NCBI GenBank assembly: GCA_002897675.1
Contig: BDSU01000031.1
Span: 1 to 56,320, forward strand
Length of the DNA: 56,320 nucleotides
Direction of reading: 5' to 3'
From: a bacterium BMS3Abin02
Lineage (GTDB): Bacteria; Actinomycetota; Acidimicrobiia; Spongiisociales; UBA4744
Shown here: piece by piece, positions 26,196 to 34,620 of the stretch
Numbering within the stretch: the stretch's first letter is position 1
How the letters are laid out: every line of letters starts with the position of its first letter
Translations under genes and position numbers: made by a program
The notes under the pieces: generated by a model
The model's input: only the letters and a program-made list of their open reading frames with translations
Told to the model about the DNA's origin: nothing
Database searches by the model: none

Positions 26196-28102
26196 CACTC
26201 CACCTCCAGTGCCCCGGAAGGATGCACCGTGGCCCGCTCGCCGATATCGAGAAACACGGTGGCCTCCCGCTCTTCGATCACGGCGGGGCCTTCGATGGTC
26301 GTTCCCGGCGCGAGACCGTGTCGCCACCACACGTCGGCGTCGACGGCACCGCCCGAGGTGAGCACCTCGCGTGTCCCTCGCGCCGCCTCTCCTTCGGGGA
26401 CCGCATCGTCGAGATCGCTCCATCGCAGGGCCGGTGTCCCCAACGCGGCGGACCGGACGGTGACCACCTCGACGGGGTCTCCAACTCTGGCGAATCCGTT
26501 CCGGATCCGGTGGGCGTCGTGGAAGCGGGCCTCCAGCACCGCCGCTCCCTCGCCCGGCCGGTACGGAACCGTCGTCTCGTGTGATTGCCCCCGATAGCGA
26601 ACGTCGACCAAGGTGCGGACGTCCACCGGGGAAACGCCGGTCTCGGAGACAAGATGGCGCGCCGCGTCTGCACGAAGACTCCCGACGGCCTCGTCGACCA
26701 TCGCGTCGGGCCCGAGGCTCCGGGCAAGATCGACCCGTGGGGGGCTGAGCAGCAGGCCCAGCGCGCTGAACACTCCAGCGTGTGGGGGCACGACGACCCC
26801 CGCCATGTCGAGGCGCCGCGCCAACGCGGTGGCGTGCATGCCGCCGGCGCCACCGAATGCGACGAGTACCGAGCTTCTCGGATCGGCGCCTTCTTCGACG
26901 CTGACGGCGCGCACGGCGCGTTCCATGTGCGCCTCGACGACTTCGACGATTCCGAGCGCCGTCGCCTCACTGCTCAGATCCAGCGTCGCTGCCAACCGCC
27001 GAACGGCGCCCTTTGCGAGGTCGAGCCGGAGGGCCATGCCGCCGGCCAGATGCTTCGCGAGACGTCCGATCATCAGATCCGCGTCGCTGACGGTCGCCTC
27101 GGTACCACCATGACCGTACGAGGCGGGGCCGGGAGCGGCACCGGCTGAACGAGGCCCGACCCGTAACGCACCACCGGAGTCGACCCAGGCAACAGATCCG
27201 CCACCCGCCCCGACGGTGTGGACGGCAACGGACGGCAGCAGGCACGGATACCCTTCGATGCTGCGCCGATACGCGGACTCCGGACGTCCATGCTCGACAC
27301 GGCAGACGTCCGTGGAGGTACCGCCCATGTCGAAGGAGATCAACGAGTCGTGGCCGAGCGCCTTGCCGAGTTCCGCCGATGCGACCACGCCGCCTGCCGG
27401 ACCGGACAGGAGCACGGCGGCGGGAAGGTCGATGGCGGCAGCGAGGTCCATCAGACCGCCGGAAGAGCGCATGACGAGAATGTCGTCAGGGAGCCCCGCC
27501 TGGAGTGCCTTGCTCTCGAGGTGCTGGAGGTAGCGTCCGACGACCGGCGAGAGGTACGCGTTCAGGACGGTCGTCGAGGTTCGCTCGAACTCTCGAAACT
27601 CGGGAGCGACTCTGCTCGACAGCGACACGGGAACGTCCGGAGCGATCGACCGTATCTCTTCGAGAATCTCCTCTTCCTCGCCGGGATGCCGAAACGACCA
27701 CAGCAGTGCCACAGCGACCGCCTCGGCATCGGCGAGCGCTGCCAGATCGCCGCCGTCCGGCAGACGCAACGACCGCGGTACGAGTGGCTCCGGCCTGTCC
27801 TTGAATGCGTCGTACAGCGAGGGACGATCCTGTCGCCCGATCTCGATCACGTCGGTGAACCCGGCGGACGTGACGAGCGCCGTCCTGGCTCCCTTGCGTT
27901 CCAGGAGAGCGTTCGTGGCAACCGTGGTCCCATGGAGCAGGATGCCGGCAGGTTCGTGAAGGATTCGACGGGAACCGTCGATGACTCCGTCGCTCTGATC
28001 GGCGGTCGTCGAAGTCTTGCCTGCCACCAGACGGCTCCCATCCCATGCGGCGAAGTCGGTGAACGTGCCCCCGACATCGACCCCCAGCGCGTTGGCTACC
28101 AT
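26192..28102 (-). CDS. Hydantoinase/oxoprolinase subunit A
   Basis: From the ATG at 28102 the product is 636 residues, MVANALGVDVGGTFTDFAAW. The actin-like ATPase motifs of HyuA are visible: DVGGTFTD phosphate loop, LLHGTTVATNALLERKGART, a second loop FDMGGTSTDVCRVEHGRPES, and the adenosine-site glycines AVHTVGAGGGSVAWVDSGG and GPRSAGAAPGPASYG. It is somewhat shorter than many HyuA proteins. It supplies the ATP-using half of the hydantoinase/oxoprolinase pair. Its start lies only six bases from the divergent Nfu-N gene. Confidence 0.9.
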   Translation of the reverse strand: MVANALGVDVGGTFTDFAAWDGSRLVAGKTSTTADQSDGVIDGSRRILHEPAGILLHGTTVATNALLERKGARTALVTSAGFTDVIEIGRQDRPSLYDAFKDRPEPLVPRSLRLPDGGDLAALADAEAVAVALLWSFRHPGEEEEILEEIRSIAPDVPVSLSSRVAPEFREFERTSTTVLNAYLSPVVGRYLQHLESKALQAGLPDDILVMRSSGGLMDLAAAIDLPAAVLLSGPAGGVVASAELGKALGHDSLISFDMGGTSTDVCRVEHGRPESAYRRSIEGYPCLLPSVAVHTVGAGGGSVAWVDSGGALRVGPRSAGAAPGPASYGHGGTEATVSDADLMIGRLAKHLAGGMALRLDLAKGAVRRLAATLDLSSEATALGIVEVVEAHMERAVRAVSVEEGADPRSSVLVAFGGAGGMHATALARRLDMAGVVVPPHAGVFSALGLLLSPPRVDLARSLGPDAMVDEAVGSLRADAARHLVSETGVSPVDVRTLVDVRYRGQSHETTVPYRPGEGAAVLEARFHDAHRIRNGFARVGDPVEVVTVRSAALGTPALRWSDLDDAVPEGEAARGTREVLTSGGAVDADVWWRHGLAPGTTIEGPAVIEEREATVFLDIGERATVHPSGALEVEW

Positions 28103-28108
28103 CGGTAC

Positions 28109-28366
28109 ATGGCTATCACTATCGAAGGAACCCCGAATCCCAACGCCCTGAAGTTCGGCGTCGGACGCGATGTCGGAGGACCGAAGACGTTTGTGGCCGG
28201 TCGTACGGCCGACGACCCGATGGCAGAGAGTCTTCTGTCGCTCCCGGGTGTGACGAGTGTGTTCATGACCGCCGATTTCGTGACACTGACCAAGACTCCC
28301 GATGCGGACTGGGCCTCGCTCGCCGAGCAGGCACGGCAAATCCTAGAGGGGTATTTCGGCGCGTAG
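28109..28366 (+). CDS. Nfu/NifU N-terminal domain protein
   Basis: The 85-residue protein starts MAITIEGTPNPNALKFGVGR. The TPNPNALKF motif and the end LPGVTSVFMTADFVTLTKTP match the Nfu N-terminal domain. The C-terminal CxxC Fe-S scaffold domain is absent, so it may be an accessory or stand-alone form rather than a full scaffold. Its ATG is six bases from the start of hyuA on the opposite strand, so each promoter must lie inside or across the neighbour. Confidence 0.82.
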   Translation: MAITIEGTPNPNALKFGVGRDVGGPKTFVAGRTADDPMAESLLSLPGVTSVFMTADFVTLTKTPDADWASLAEQARQILEGYFGA

Positions 28367-28428
28367 CCTGAGCCTGCCCGATGGCTCCGATCGGCATCGC
28401 TGCCGCAGCGCCTGCCGATACCGGCCGA

Positions 28429-28932
28429 TCAGCGGCCGATGGGAGCCCAGGTGGCATCCGCCGTCCTGATCAACTCGGCGATCGAGATCGCAAACACCGT
28501 CGTCGGCGTCCCTGCGGCCGCCCACACGGTGTCGTGACGGGTCAGTTCCGGGTCGGCAAAGACCCGACAACCGTGACCGAATGGTGGCGTCCCGCCGGCC
28601 GCGTAGCCGGTGGCAGCCCGAACCTCGTCGAGCGATGCCCGCCGGCTCTTGTTCCCGCCGGCCGCTTCCGCCAGCTTATCGGGGTCGAGGCGCATGTCTC
28701 CTGGGACCAGCGCCACCACGGGTGCATCATCGACCATGAAGACGAGCGACTTCACGATGGCGGCGACGTCACAGCCGACCGCACCCGCCGCGTCGCCGGC
28801 CGTCTTCGTGCCTTCGGGAAACACACGAACATCGAGGTCGAGCCCCACACCGGCAGCCCAGCGAACCAGACGCAGCGACGCGGGAGGAAGATCCATGGAG
28901 GCATCGTAGGACGCGTCGCCGGTGGCCGTCAC
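28429..28932 (-). CDS. YbaK/EbsC-family aminoacyl-tRNA deacylase
   Basis: The 167-residue protein has the YbaK pattern: VFPEGTKTAGDAAGAVGC, AAIVKSLVFMVDDAPVVALV, LDPDKLAEAAGG, ATGYAAGGTPPFGHG and a late TVWAAAGTPTTVFAIS. The invariant Lys in IVKSLVF and the GGTPPFGH motif are present. Family members hydrolyse mischarged Cys-tRNA-Pro or related species. A GTG at 28932 overlaps the vapC stop by four bases; an internal ATG at 28896 (MDLPPASLRL) is an alternative. The overlap makes it the third gene of a vapB-vapC-deacylase operon. Confidence 0.85.
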   Translation of the reverse strand: MTATGDASYDASMDLPPASLRLVRWAAGVGLDLDVRVFPEGTKTAGDAAGAVGCDVAAIVKSLVFMVDDAPVVALVPGDMRLDPDKLAEAAGGNKSRRASLDEVRAATGYAAGGTPPFGHGCRVFADPELTRHDTVWAAAGTPTTVFAISIAELIRTADATWAPIGR

Positions 28933-29363
28933 TCGAACGGGTCGACTGCTTCGATGCCGTCGAACTTGCGGAAGTCCCGATCACGCGTCCAGATCGTCCT
29001 CACACCATGCTCCCGCATCAGGGCCACGAGGTGGGCGTCGGACACCAGGTTGCCGCGCACAGGTATGCGGTCCGTCACGTCGCGGTACAGATCCCAGAAT
29101 CTGCGTCCTTCGCCCGGCATGCGGACATGCGGCCGGTCGATGAGGTCGGCGATGTTGTCCCTGGCGGCAGCGGGCTCGAGTGGATTGACGAACACGGCCG
29201 GATGTGTCGTGATCCGAAGGTACCCCATCACCACCGGCCAGAAGACGTAGACGAGATCGGGGCCTTTGGCGAGATCCGCCAGGAGCCCTCTGGCACGACC
29301 ATGGAGCGGACTCTCTGTGTCCGATGCGTAGACGAGCAGGTTGGTGTCGACGGTCAGGCTCAC
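28929..29363 (-). CDS. vapC: VapC-type PIN-domain toxin
   Basis: From the GTG at 29363 the product is 144 residues, VSLTVDTNLLVYASDTESPL. PIN-domain acidic residues are seen in VDTNLLVYASD, in VFWPVVMGYLRI at the usual Glu position (here replaced, V/M/G), in NLVSDAHLVALM and in TIWTRDRDFRKFDG. It would act as a ribonuclease. The usual second acidic residue around 45-50 is hard to assign, so activity may be altered. It overlaps vapB by four bases (GTGA). Confidence 0.85.
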   Translation of the reverse strand: MSLTVDTNLLVYASDTESPLHGRARGLLADLAKGPDLVYVFWPVVMGYLRITTHPAVFVNPLEPAAARDNIADLIDRPHVRMPGEGRRFWDLYRDVTDRIPVRGNLVSDAHLVALMREHGVRTIWTRDRDFRKFDGIEAVDPFE

Positions 29364-29587
29364 GTCTCGTCCAACGCCTGATAGAGCCGGTCCTTGTCCT
29401 CGAGGTCGAACCGGGCGCCCATGTCTTGGCTCGTCCACGACAGTTCACGTGGGCCGGCCTCGGGTTCGAAGAGCGCTCGCGCCAACAGTTCCGACACGAG
29501 CCTGCTGAGCGTCTTTCCTTCCGCGGCCTGCCTCTTCTTCAGTTCTTCCAGCAAGGAGCTGTCGAGATCGATCGTCGTTCGGGGCAT
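29360..29587 (-). CDS. vapB: VapB-type ribbon-helix-helix antitoxin
   Basis: The product is 75 residues from the ATG at 29587, MPRTTIDLDSSLLEELKKRQ. The N-terminal TTIDLDSSLLEELKKRQAAE with GKTLSRLVSELLARAL is a ribbon-helix-helix DNA-binding fold; the acidic C-terminus (WTSQDMGARFDLEDKDRL) would wrap the toxin. The toxin gene overlaps by four bases. A palindrome covers its own start codon region. The longer frame to 29653 crosses that operator and is unlikely. Confidence 0.87.
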   Translation of the reverse strand: MPRTTIDLDSSLLEELKKRQAAEGKTLSRLVSELLARALFEPEAGPRELSWTSQDMGARFDLEDKDRLYQALDET

Positions 29588-29627
29588 GACACACCTGATG
29601 TTACCCAATATTGCATCAGATGTGTCA
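29587..29627. promoter_or_regulatory. Operator palindrome of vapBC
   Basis: TGACACACCTGATG (29587-29600) and CATCAGATGTGTCA (29614-29627) form an inverted repeat with one mismatch, around a 13-base AT-rich centre TTACCCAATATTG. It overlaps the vapB start codon. Ribbon-helix-helix antitoxins bind such sites to repress their own operon. Confidence 0.75.
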
Positions 29628-30524
29628 CCCATCGACATCCCACGGCGGAGCATCGAGGACGGTCGAGCCGTCCATCCACAGCGAGAGCGGCCAGCGGTTC
29701 CCGGCCATGTCGGCGACCAACACCACGACCCGCCAGCCGGTGTCGCCGCGCATCGCCGCCACGACCTCCGGGTCGGACCCCCACGCGGCTGCCTGGGTTT
29801 TCGCGGCGGTCACCACGGTGGCCGGCACGTCTTCGTCGGGATCGGGCCACACCGCAGCTTTCGAAGTCCCCGGCAGCTCGGCGGGCATCGGCAGATCGAC
29901 CACCCCGGCGCCGCCTTCCGTATCGACCTGCACGACTACATCGACCGCACTGGGATCGAGTCGATTCAACGTGGAGGTGTCCGGCCCGGCCAACATCCTG
30001 AACACCACCCCGACCCGGTACAGCGAATCGCCCAACGGTTCCACCCGGAACACCGAGGCCCACTCCACATACGACACACCGCCATCGCCGGCCGGCACCT
30101 CGGCTCCGTCGGGAAGCGCCGCAACAACGCCGAGGACCTGATCCGGACGGCCACCACTGCCGAAGTAGTCCCGCACGAACCCCTCCGCCCGAACTGCGGC
30201 AAGCTGCTCCTGAGAGCCGGGTACGAGTGCCATCAGGTCGGCCTCCGAGTACAGAGGCACCGTCGTCGACACGACGGTCGGGACGACTGTCGGTGCAACT
30301 GGCGGCGTCGTCGACACCACGCTCATTGCAGCCTCGGAAGGCGCCTGTGCACCACTCGGAAGTGCCCGCGCCACGACAACACCGAGAGCAGCCATGGCGA
30401 GCACACCGGAGGCCACGTAAGCGACCCATCGCGGAAACGGACGCTGCTGAACCACGAGCTCGGACCACGGGATGCTCTCCAATTGCTCGTCGAGTGCGTC
30501 GTGCTCATCGATGTGCAGATCCAC
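29625..30524 (-). CDS. Single-pass membrane protein with extracytoplasmic domain
   Basis: The GTG at 30524 follows GAAGGAG by six bases; the product is 299 residues. After about 35 cytoplasmic residues (VDLHIDEHDALDEQLESIPW) comes one helix (WVAYVASGVLAMAALGVVV), then a Pro/Thr/Val-rich linker. The outer domain contains GFVRDYFGSGGRPDQ, WASVFRVEPLGDSLYRVGVV and WRVVVLVADMAGNRWPLSLW. The layout recalls TcpC/VirB8-like NTF2-fold transfer proteins, but no signature is firm. A longer frame to 31385 is rejected. It diverges from the next gene by about 105 bases. Confidence 0.6.
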   Translation of the reverse strand: MDLHIDEHDALDEQLESIPWSELVVQQRPFPRWVAYVASGVLAMAALGVVVARALPSGAQAPSEAAMSVVSTTPPVAPTVVPTVVSTTVPLYSEADLMALVPGSQEQLAAVRAEGFVRDYFGSGGRPDQVLGVVAALPDGAEVPAGDGGVSYVEWASVFRVEPLGDSLYRVGVVFRMLAGPDTSTLNRLDPSAVDVVVQVDTEGGAGVVDLPMPAELPGTSKAAVWPDPDEDVPATVVTAAKTQAAAWGSDPEVVAAMRGDTGWRVVVLVADMAGNRWPLSLWMDGSTVLDAPPWDVDG

Positions 30525-30629
30525 AGCGTCTCCTTCGTCCGGGGGCAAGGCGAACGTACGCCGCCGTGAAGGCCCAAACAAGGGGTTTGCTGCCAGAACT
30601 TGCTCCCGGTCCGCTAACGTTGAACCGCG

Positions 30630-31241
30630 ATGAGCAACCCCGACCCGAAGCCTGGACGCTGGATTCTCCCTCTGATCATCATCGGGATGGTTGGTTTCAC
30701 CTACTTCTTCGTCAGCAGCCTCCCCGCACCCCAGCCTGAGGGCACGACGACGACCACCTCTGCGCATACGACAACCTCGACGACGGAAGCTGGAACCACC
30801 AGTTCCACCACGACCACGACAATCCCTGACGACGTGCAGGCCTACCTCGACAAGATGGCGGAGAAGAAGGCCGAACTGGATGCGCTCTCGAAAGACCTCC
30901 TGGCAGCGAACGACCAGTGGAACAACAGAGCCGATACCGGTGTCACCTACACGGACACAAAGACCGCCTTCCAGAAGGCGATCGACGACGCCACGGTCTT
31001 CTCGGACAGCATCGAGGCCACGACCCTGCCCGCCGGCTATTCGGATCTCGCGAGCTTGCATGCCGACCTCTCGACCGCGGCTTCCAAGATCCTGGGAGCA
31101 ACGGTCGCAGCCCTCGACGGCCTCCAGTCCTCGGATACGGGTGAAGCGCGGGCAACTGCGATCGAGGAGTTCAACACGGCGGTTGCCGAGTTCAACGCCG
31201 TCTACGACAGCCTTGCTGCGGCGGCAACGGCGCCGTCCTAG
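30630..31241 (+). CDS. Membrane-anchored protein with Thr-rich linker and helical domain
   Basis: The 203-residue protein opens MSNPDPKPGRWILPLIIIGM with one N-terminal membrane helix, then a 35-residue Thr/Ser linker (TTTTTSAHTTTSTTEAGTTS) and a C-terminal alpha-helical, Ala-rich domain (AYLDKMAEKKAELDALSKDL onward). No enzyme motif is visible. Its stop codon TAG (31239-31241) lies inside the terminal repeat of a MITE-like unit, so that insertion may have trimmed or supplied the gene's end. Confidence 0.65.
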   Translation: MSNPDPKPGRWILPLIIIGMVGFTYFFVSSLPAPQPEGTTTTTSAHTTTSTTEAGTTSSTTTTTIPDDVQAYLDKMAEKKAELDALSKDLLAANDQWNNRADTGVTYTDTKTAFQKAIDDATVFSDSIEATTLPAGYSDLASLHADLSTAASKILGATVAALDGLQSSDTGEARATAIEEFNTAVAEFNAVYDSLAAAATAPS

Positions 31242-31521
31242 CGCCTTGGCCGGTAACGTTCGGGGTGTCGATGCCGGGGCAGGGGCGTCGCATCGACACG
31301 GATCGACCCGTCCCTTTCGTTCGAGTCGACTTGTCGGGTCGATCCGATATCGATCACAAGACCCGCACAACGAGGGCGCACCCAACCCTTCTTGCGTGAG
31401 AACACCACTTGAAACCGCCCCGCGCTATGGGCAGCCGGCTCACGCAAGAACCGGGGGGAAGGGGGCTGCTCGGCGTTCCTGGCCGTCAGAACACCGCAAA
31501 GGTTGCCGGTCGAGGCACTAG
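31238..31521 (+). mobile_element. MITE-like repeat unit, copy 1
   Basis: The left end CTAGCGCCTTGGCCGGTAAC and right end GTTGCCGGTCGAGGCACTAG form imperfect terminal inverted repeats. An inner hairpin pairs TTCTTGCGTGAG (31389-31400) with CTCACGCAAGAA (31439-31450). The reverse complement matches 44215-44409 closely along its length. This copy has an extra block of about 85 bases (roughly 31291-31370). It has no coding capacity, so if mobile it would need a transposase elsewhere. Confidence 0.65.
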
Positions 31522-31599
31522 CCGTCCCGGCCCTGGCACGGGCTCCGGATTGTGAGAGTGGAAGCGCCGAGGCAGCCGAGGATGGAGAAGACACGTTCC

Positions 31600-31727
31600 C
31601 TCCCCCGGCGAAGCGTTGGGCAAGACCCCCCTCCCGGCTTCGCCGAGCTCTCCCCCGGGGAGCGGAGCGACCGTTGGGGAGAGAAAAGGTCGCTTCGCTC
31701 CCTGGGGAGAGGAATGCTCCGAAACCC
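31600..31727. repeat. GC-rich dispersed intergenic repeat
   Basis: It contains CCCCCCTCCCGGCTTCGCCG, shared with the stretch near 10157-10176, and self-complementary pieces such as GGTCGCTTCGCTCC and GGAGCGGAGCGACC that can pair with each other. It lies between the MITE-like unit and the glutamine synthetase stop codon at 31728. Its pairing pieces could end transcription. Confidence 0.4.
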
Positions 31728-33152
31728 TCAGATGTCGTAGTACAGGTGGAACTCGTACGGGTGTGGCCGCAGGCGCATCACATCGATCTCGCTGGAGCGC
31801 TTGTAGTCGATCCACGTATCGATGAGGTCTTCGCTGAACACGTCACCTTTCAGCAGGAAGTCGTGGTCGGCTTCCAGTGCGGCGAGCGCTTCCTCGAGGC
31901 TTCCCGGGACCGACGGCAGATTCGACAGCTCCTCCGGCGGCAGATCGTAGATGTCCTTGTCGACCGGCGGTGGCGGTTCGATCCGATTCTGAATCCCGTC
32001 GAGACCGGCCATCAGCATCGCCGAGAACGCCAGGTACGGGTTCGCCGACGGGTCGGGACAGCGGAACTCGAGGCGCTTCGCGGCCGGCTCCTGTGAATAC
32101 AACGGAATGCGCACGGCCGCCGACCGATTCCTCTGGCTGTACACCAGGTTCACCGGCGCCTCGAAACCGGGCACCAGTCGCCGGTAGGAGTTCGTTGTCG
32201 GTGCGGCGAACGCGAGCACGGCGTCGGCATGCTTCAAGAGACCTCCGATGTACCAGCGAGCCATGTCGGACAGGCCTGCATAGCCACTCTCGTCGTAGAA
32301 CAGCGGCTTGCCGTCGGTCCATAGCGACTGGTGGGTATGCATCCCGGACCCGTTGTCCTCGAAGATCGGTTTCGGCATGAACGTCACCGTCTTGCCTGCT
32401 CGCCATGCGGTGTTCTTGACGAGATACTTGAAGAGTGTGACGTGGTCGGCCTGCTTCAGGAGGGTCTCGTAGCGAATGTCGATCTCGGCCTGGCCGGCGG
32501 TGCCGACCTCGTGATGATGGACCTCGACCTCGATGTCGGCGGCTTCGAGCAAGGCGGTCATCTCCGAGCGTAGGTCCTGGAAGTGATCGGTCGGCGGTAC
32601 CGGGAAGTAGCCCTCCTTGTACCCGGGCTTGTAGCCGAGGTTGCCATCTGGCTCGTCTGCCCCGCTGTTCCAGGCACCCTCGACCGAGTCGACCTCGTAG
32701 AACGCGGAGTGCTGCGTCTGATCGAACCGGACGGAGTCGAAGATGTAGAACTCGGCTTCCGGGCCCCAGTAGGACGTCTCGGCGATCCCCGTACCTCGCA
32801 GGTACGCCTCGGCCTTCTTCGCGATGTACCGAGGGTCTCGGTCGTAGGGCTCACCGGTGGTCGGATCATGTACGAAGCAGTAGATGAGCAGCGTCTTGCG
32901 CTCCATGAACGGATCGGCCGTCGCCGTCGAGGCATCGGGGCGCAACAGCATGTCGGATTCCTGGATCTCGCGAAAACCGCGGATCGACGACCCGTCGAAC
33001 CCGAACCCCTCTTCGAAGCCGGCCTCGGTCAACGTCCTGGCCGGAATCGTGAAGTGCTGTACCTGGCCAGGCAGGTCACAGAAACGAAGGTCGACGAACT
33101 CGAAACCTTCTTCTTCGATGTATCGGATCAGCTCCGCGGGTGTGTATGACAA
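31728..33152 (-). CDS. glnA: Glutamine synthetase type I
   Basis: The product is 474 residues from a TTG at 33152, chosen because GGAGGAG lies five to six bases upstream and the length then equals that of standard GlnA. Motifs are [72 protein letters not shown] and NRSAAVRIP. The adenylylation site is [11 protein letters not shown] with the modifiable Tyr, so it should be regulated by GlnE. It makes glutamine from glutamate and ammonia using ATP. It is divergent from a second glutamine synthetase gene, 142 bases apart. Confidence 0.95.
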   Translation of the reverse strand: MSYTPAELIRYIEEEGFEFVDLRFCDLPGQVQHFTIPARTLTEAGFEEGFGFDGSSIRGFREIQESDMLLRPDASTATADPFMERKTLLIYCFVHDPTTGEPYDRDPRYIAKKAEAYLRGTGIAETSYWGPEAEFYIFDSVRFDQTQHSAFYEVDSVEGAWNSGADEPDGNLGYKPGYKEGYFPVPPTDHFQDLRSEMTALLEAADIEVEVHHHEVGTAGQAEIDIRYETLLKQADHVTLFKYLVKNTAWRAGKTVTFMPKPIFEDNGSGMHTHQSLWTDGKPLFYDESGYAGLSDMARWYIGGLLKHADAVLAFAAPTTNSYRRLVPGFEAPVNLVYSQRNRSAAVRIPLYSQEPAAKRLEFRCPDPSANPYLAFSAMLMAGLDGIQNRIEPPPPVDKDIYDLPPEELSNLPSVPGSLEEALAALEADHDFLLKGDVFSEDLIDTWIDYKRSSEIDVMRLRPHPYEFHLYYDI

Positions 33153-33190
33153 AAAACTCCTCCGGAAGACATAAGGTTTATACCCGAGGA

Positions 33191-33243
33191 GCGTTTCGCG
33201 CCGGTTGCCGAAATGTGAACGCCGTGTTTCGTCCCGTGTTTCG
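33191..33243. promoter_or_regulatory. Repeated G(C/T)GTTTCG boxes between glutamine synthetase genes
   Basis: GCGTTTCG (33191-33198) and GTGTTTCG (33224-33231, 33236-33243) recur at spacings of 33 and 12 bases, close to whole helix turns. They lie in the shared control region of two divergent glutamine synthetases, one of which is followed by a GlnR-like regulator. GlnR sites of actinobacteria contain GAAAC/GTTTC halves with similar spacing, so these may be its operators. Confidence 0.45.
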
Positions 33244-33294
33244 AGTCGATGCCCGGCCGCGGCTCCGCTACCTTCTGTGGAGAAAGGAGCCCCA

Positions 33295-34620
33295 ATGGAC
33301 AGACAAGCCGAATATGTGCTCCGGACCGTCGAGGAACGAGGAATCCGTTTCATTCGCCTGTGGTTCACGGACGTACAGGGATTCCTGAAGTCGGTCGCGA
33401 TCAATCCCGCCGAACTGGAAGTCGCATTCTCCGAAGGAATGACCTTCGACGGGTCGTCCATCGACGGATACGCGCGCATCCAAGAAGCCGACATGATCGC
33501 CAAGCCCGATCCGTCCACGTTTCAGATCATCCCGTGGCGACCCGAGCAGCAGGTCGCACGGATGTTCTGCGACATTCTCACTCCGGACGGTGAACCCTTC
33601 GAGGGTGATCCACGCTGGGTCTTGAAACGCAACCTTCGCCGGGCGGCCGACCTCGGCTTCACGTTCTACGTCGGACCCGAATTGGAGTGGTTCTACTTCG
33701 AAGACTCGGGTCCGAATCCGAAAGTCCTCGACCGGGGCGGCTATTTCGACCTGACGCCGCTCGACGTCGCCCAGGAGTACCGGCGCACGACGATCAACGC
33801 GCTCGAGCAACTCGGCATCCCTGTCGAATCGTCGCACCACGAAGTCGCTCCCAGTCAGCATGAGATCGACCTGCGCTATACGGACGCGCTCACGATGGCG
33901 GACAACGTGATGACGTACCGCCTCGCCGTCAAGGAGGTCGCCATCGAGCACGGCATCTACGCGACGTTCATGCCCAAGCCCCTTGCCGACCACGACGGCA
34001 ACGGAATGCACGTGCACCTGTCGCTCTTCGAAGGAGATCGCAACGCGTTCTACGAGGCCGGCTCCGATCTGGGCCTTTCAAAGGTTGCCCAGAGCTTCAT
34101 CGCCGGACTCATCAAGCACGGCCCGGAAATCACCGGAGTCACCAATCAGTGGGTCAACTCGTACAAGCGGCTCGTGTCCGGATTCGACGCCCCCCTCTAC
34201 CTGACATGGGCACGGAACAACCAGTCCGCGTTGGTGAGAGTGCCGTCGGTCAAAGCGGGCAAACAGGCTTCGACCCGTGTCGAGTACCGGGCGCCGGACG
34301 CCGCATGCAACCCGTACATGGCCTTCTCGGTGCTGCTGGCAGCGGGTCTGACAGGAATCGAGAACGCGTACGAGCTCTCCCCTGAGATGCCCCGCAACGT
34401 ATACGACCTGACCAAGGCCGAGCGTGCGGCCGCGGACATCGGGAAACTGCCCTCGAACCTGTCGGAGGCCCTGGACCTGATGGAGGACTCAGAACTGGTG
34501 GCCGAGGCGCTCGGTGAGCACATGTTCGGTTGGTTCCTCAAGAACAAGCGCAAGGAGTGGGACCGCTATCAGCGCCACGTCTCACTGTTCGAACTCGAGG
34601 AGTACCTGCCGATTCTCTGA
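33295..34620 (+). CDS. Second glutamine synthetase-family protein
   Basis: The ATG at 33295 gives 441 residues, [20 protein letters not shown]. Catalytic motifs are [65 protein letters not shown] and [13 protein letters not shown]. The adenylylation region reads [16 protein letters not shown]: a Tyr is present but the following residues differ from the usual LPPEE, so GlnE control is unlikely. It may be a GlnA2/GlnA3-type isoenzyme or use another amine. The regulator gene overlaps its stop by one base. Confidence 0.88.
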   Translation: MDRQAEYVLRTVEERGIRFIRLWFTDVQGFLKSVAINPAELEVAFSEGMTFDGSSIDGYARIQEADMIAKPDPSTFQIIPWRPEQQVARMFCDILTPDGEPFEGDPRWVLKRNLRRAADLGFTFYVGPELEWFYFEDSGPNPKVLDRGGYFDLTPLDVAQEYRRTTINALEQLGIPVESSHHEVAPSQHEIDLRYTDALTMADNVMTYRLAVKEVAIEHGIYATFMPKPLADHDGNGMHVHLSLFEGDRNAFYEAGSDLGLSKVAQSFIAGLIKHGPEITGVTNQWVNSYKRLVSGFDAPLYLTWARNNQSALVRVPSVKAGKQASTRVEYRAPDAACNPYMAFSVLLAAGLTGIENAYELSPEMPRNVYDLTKAERAAADIGKLPSNLSEALDLMEDSELVAEALGEHMFGWFLKNKRKEWDRYQRHVSLFELEEYLPIL

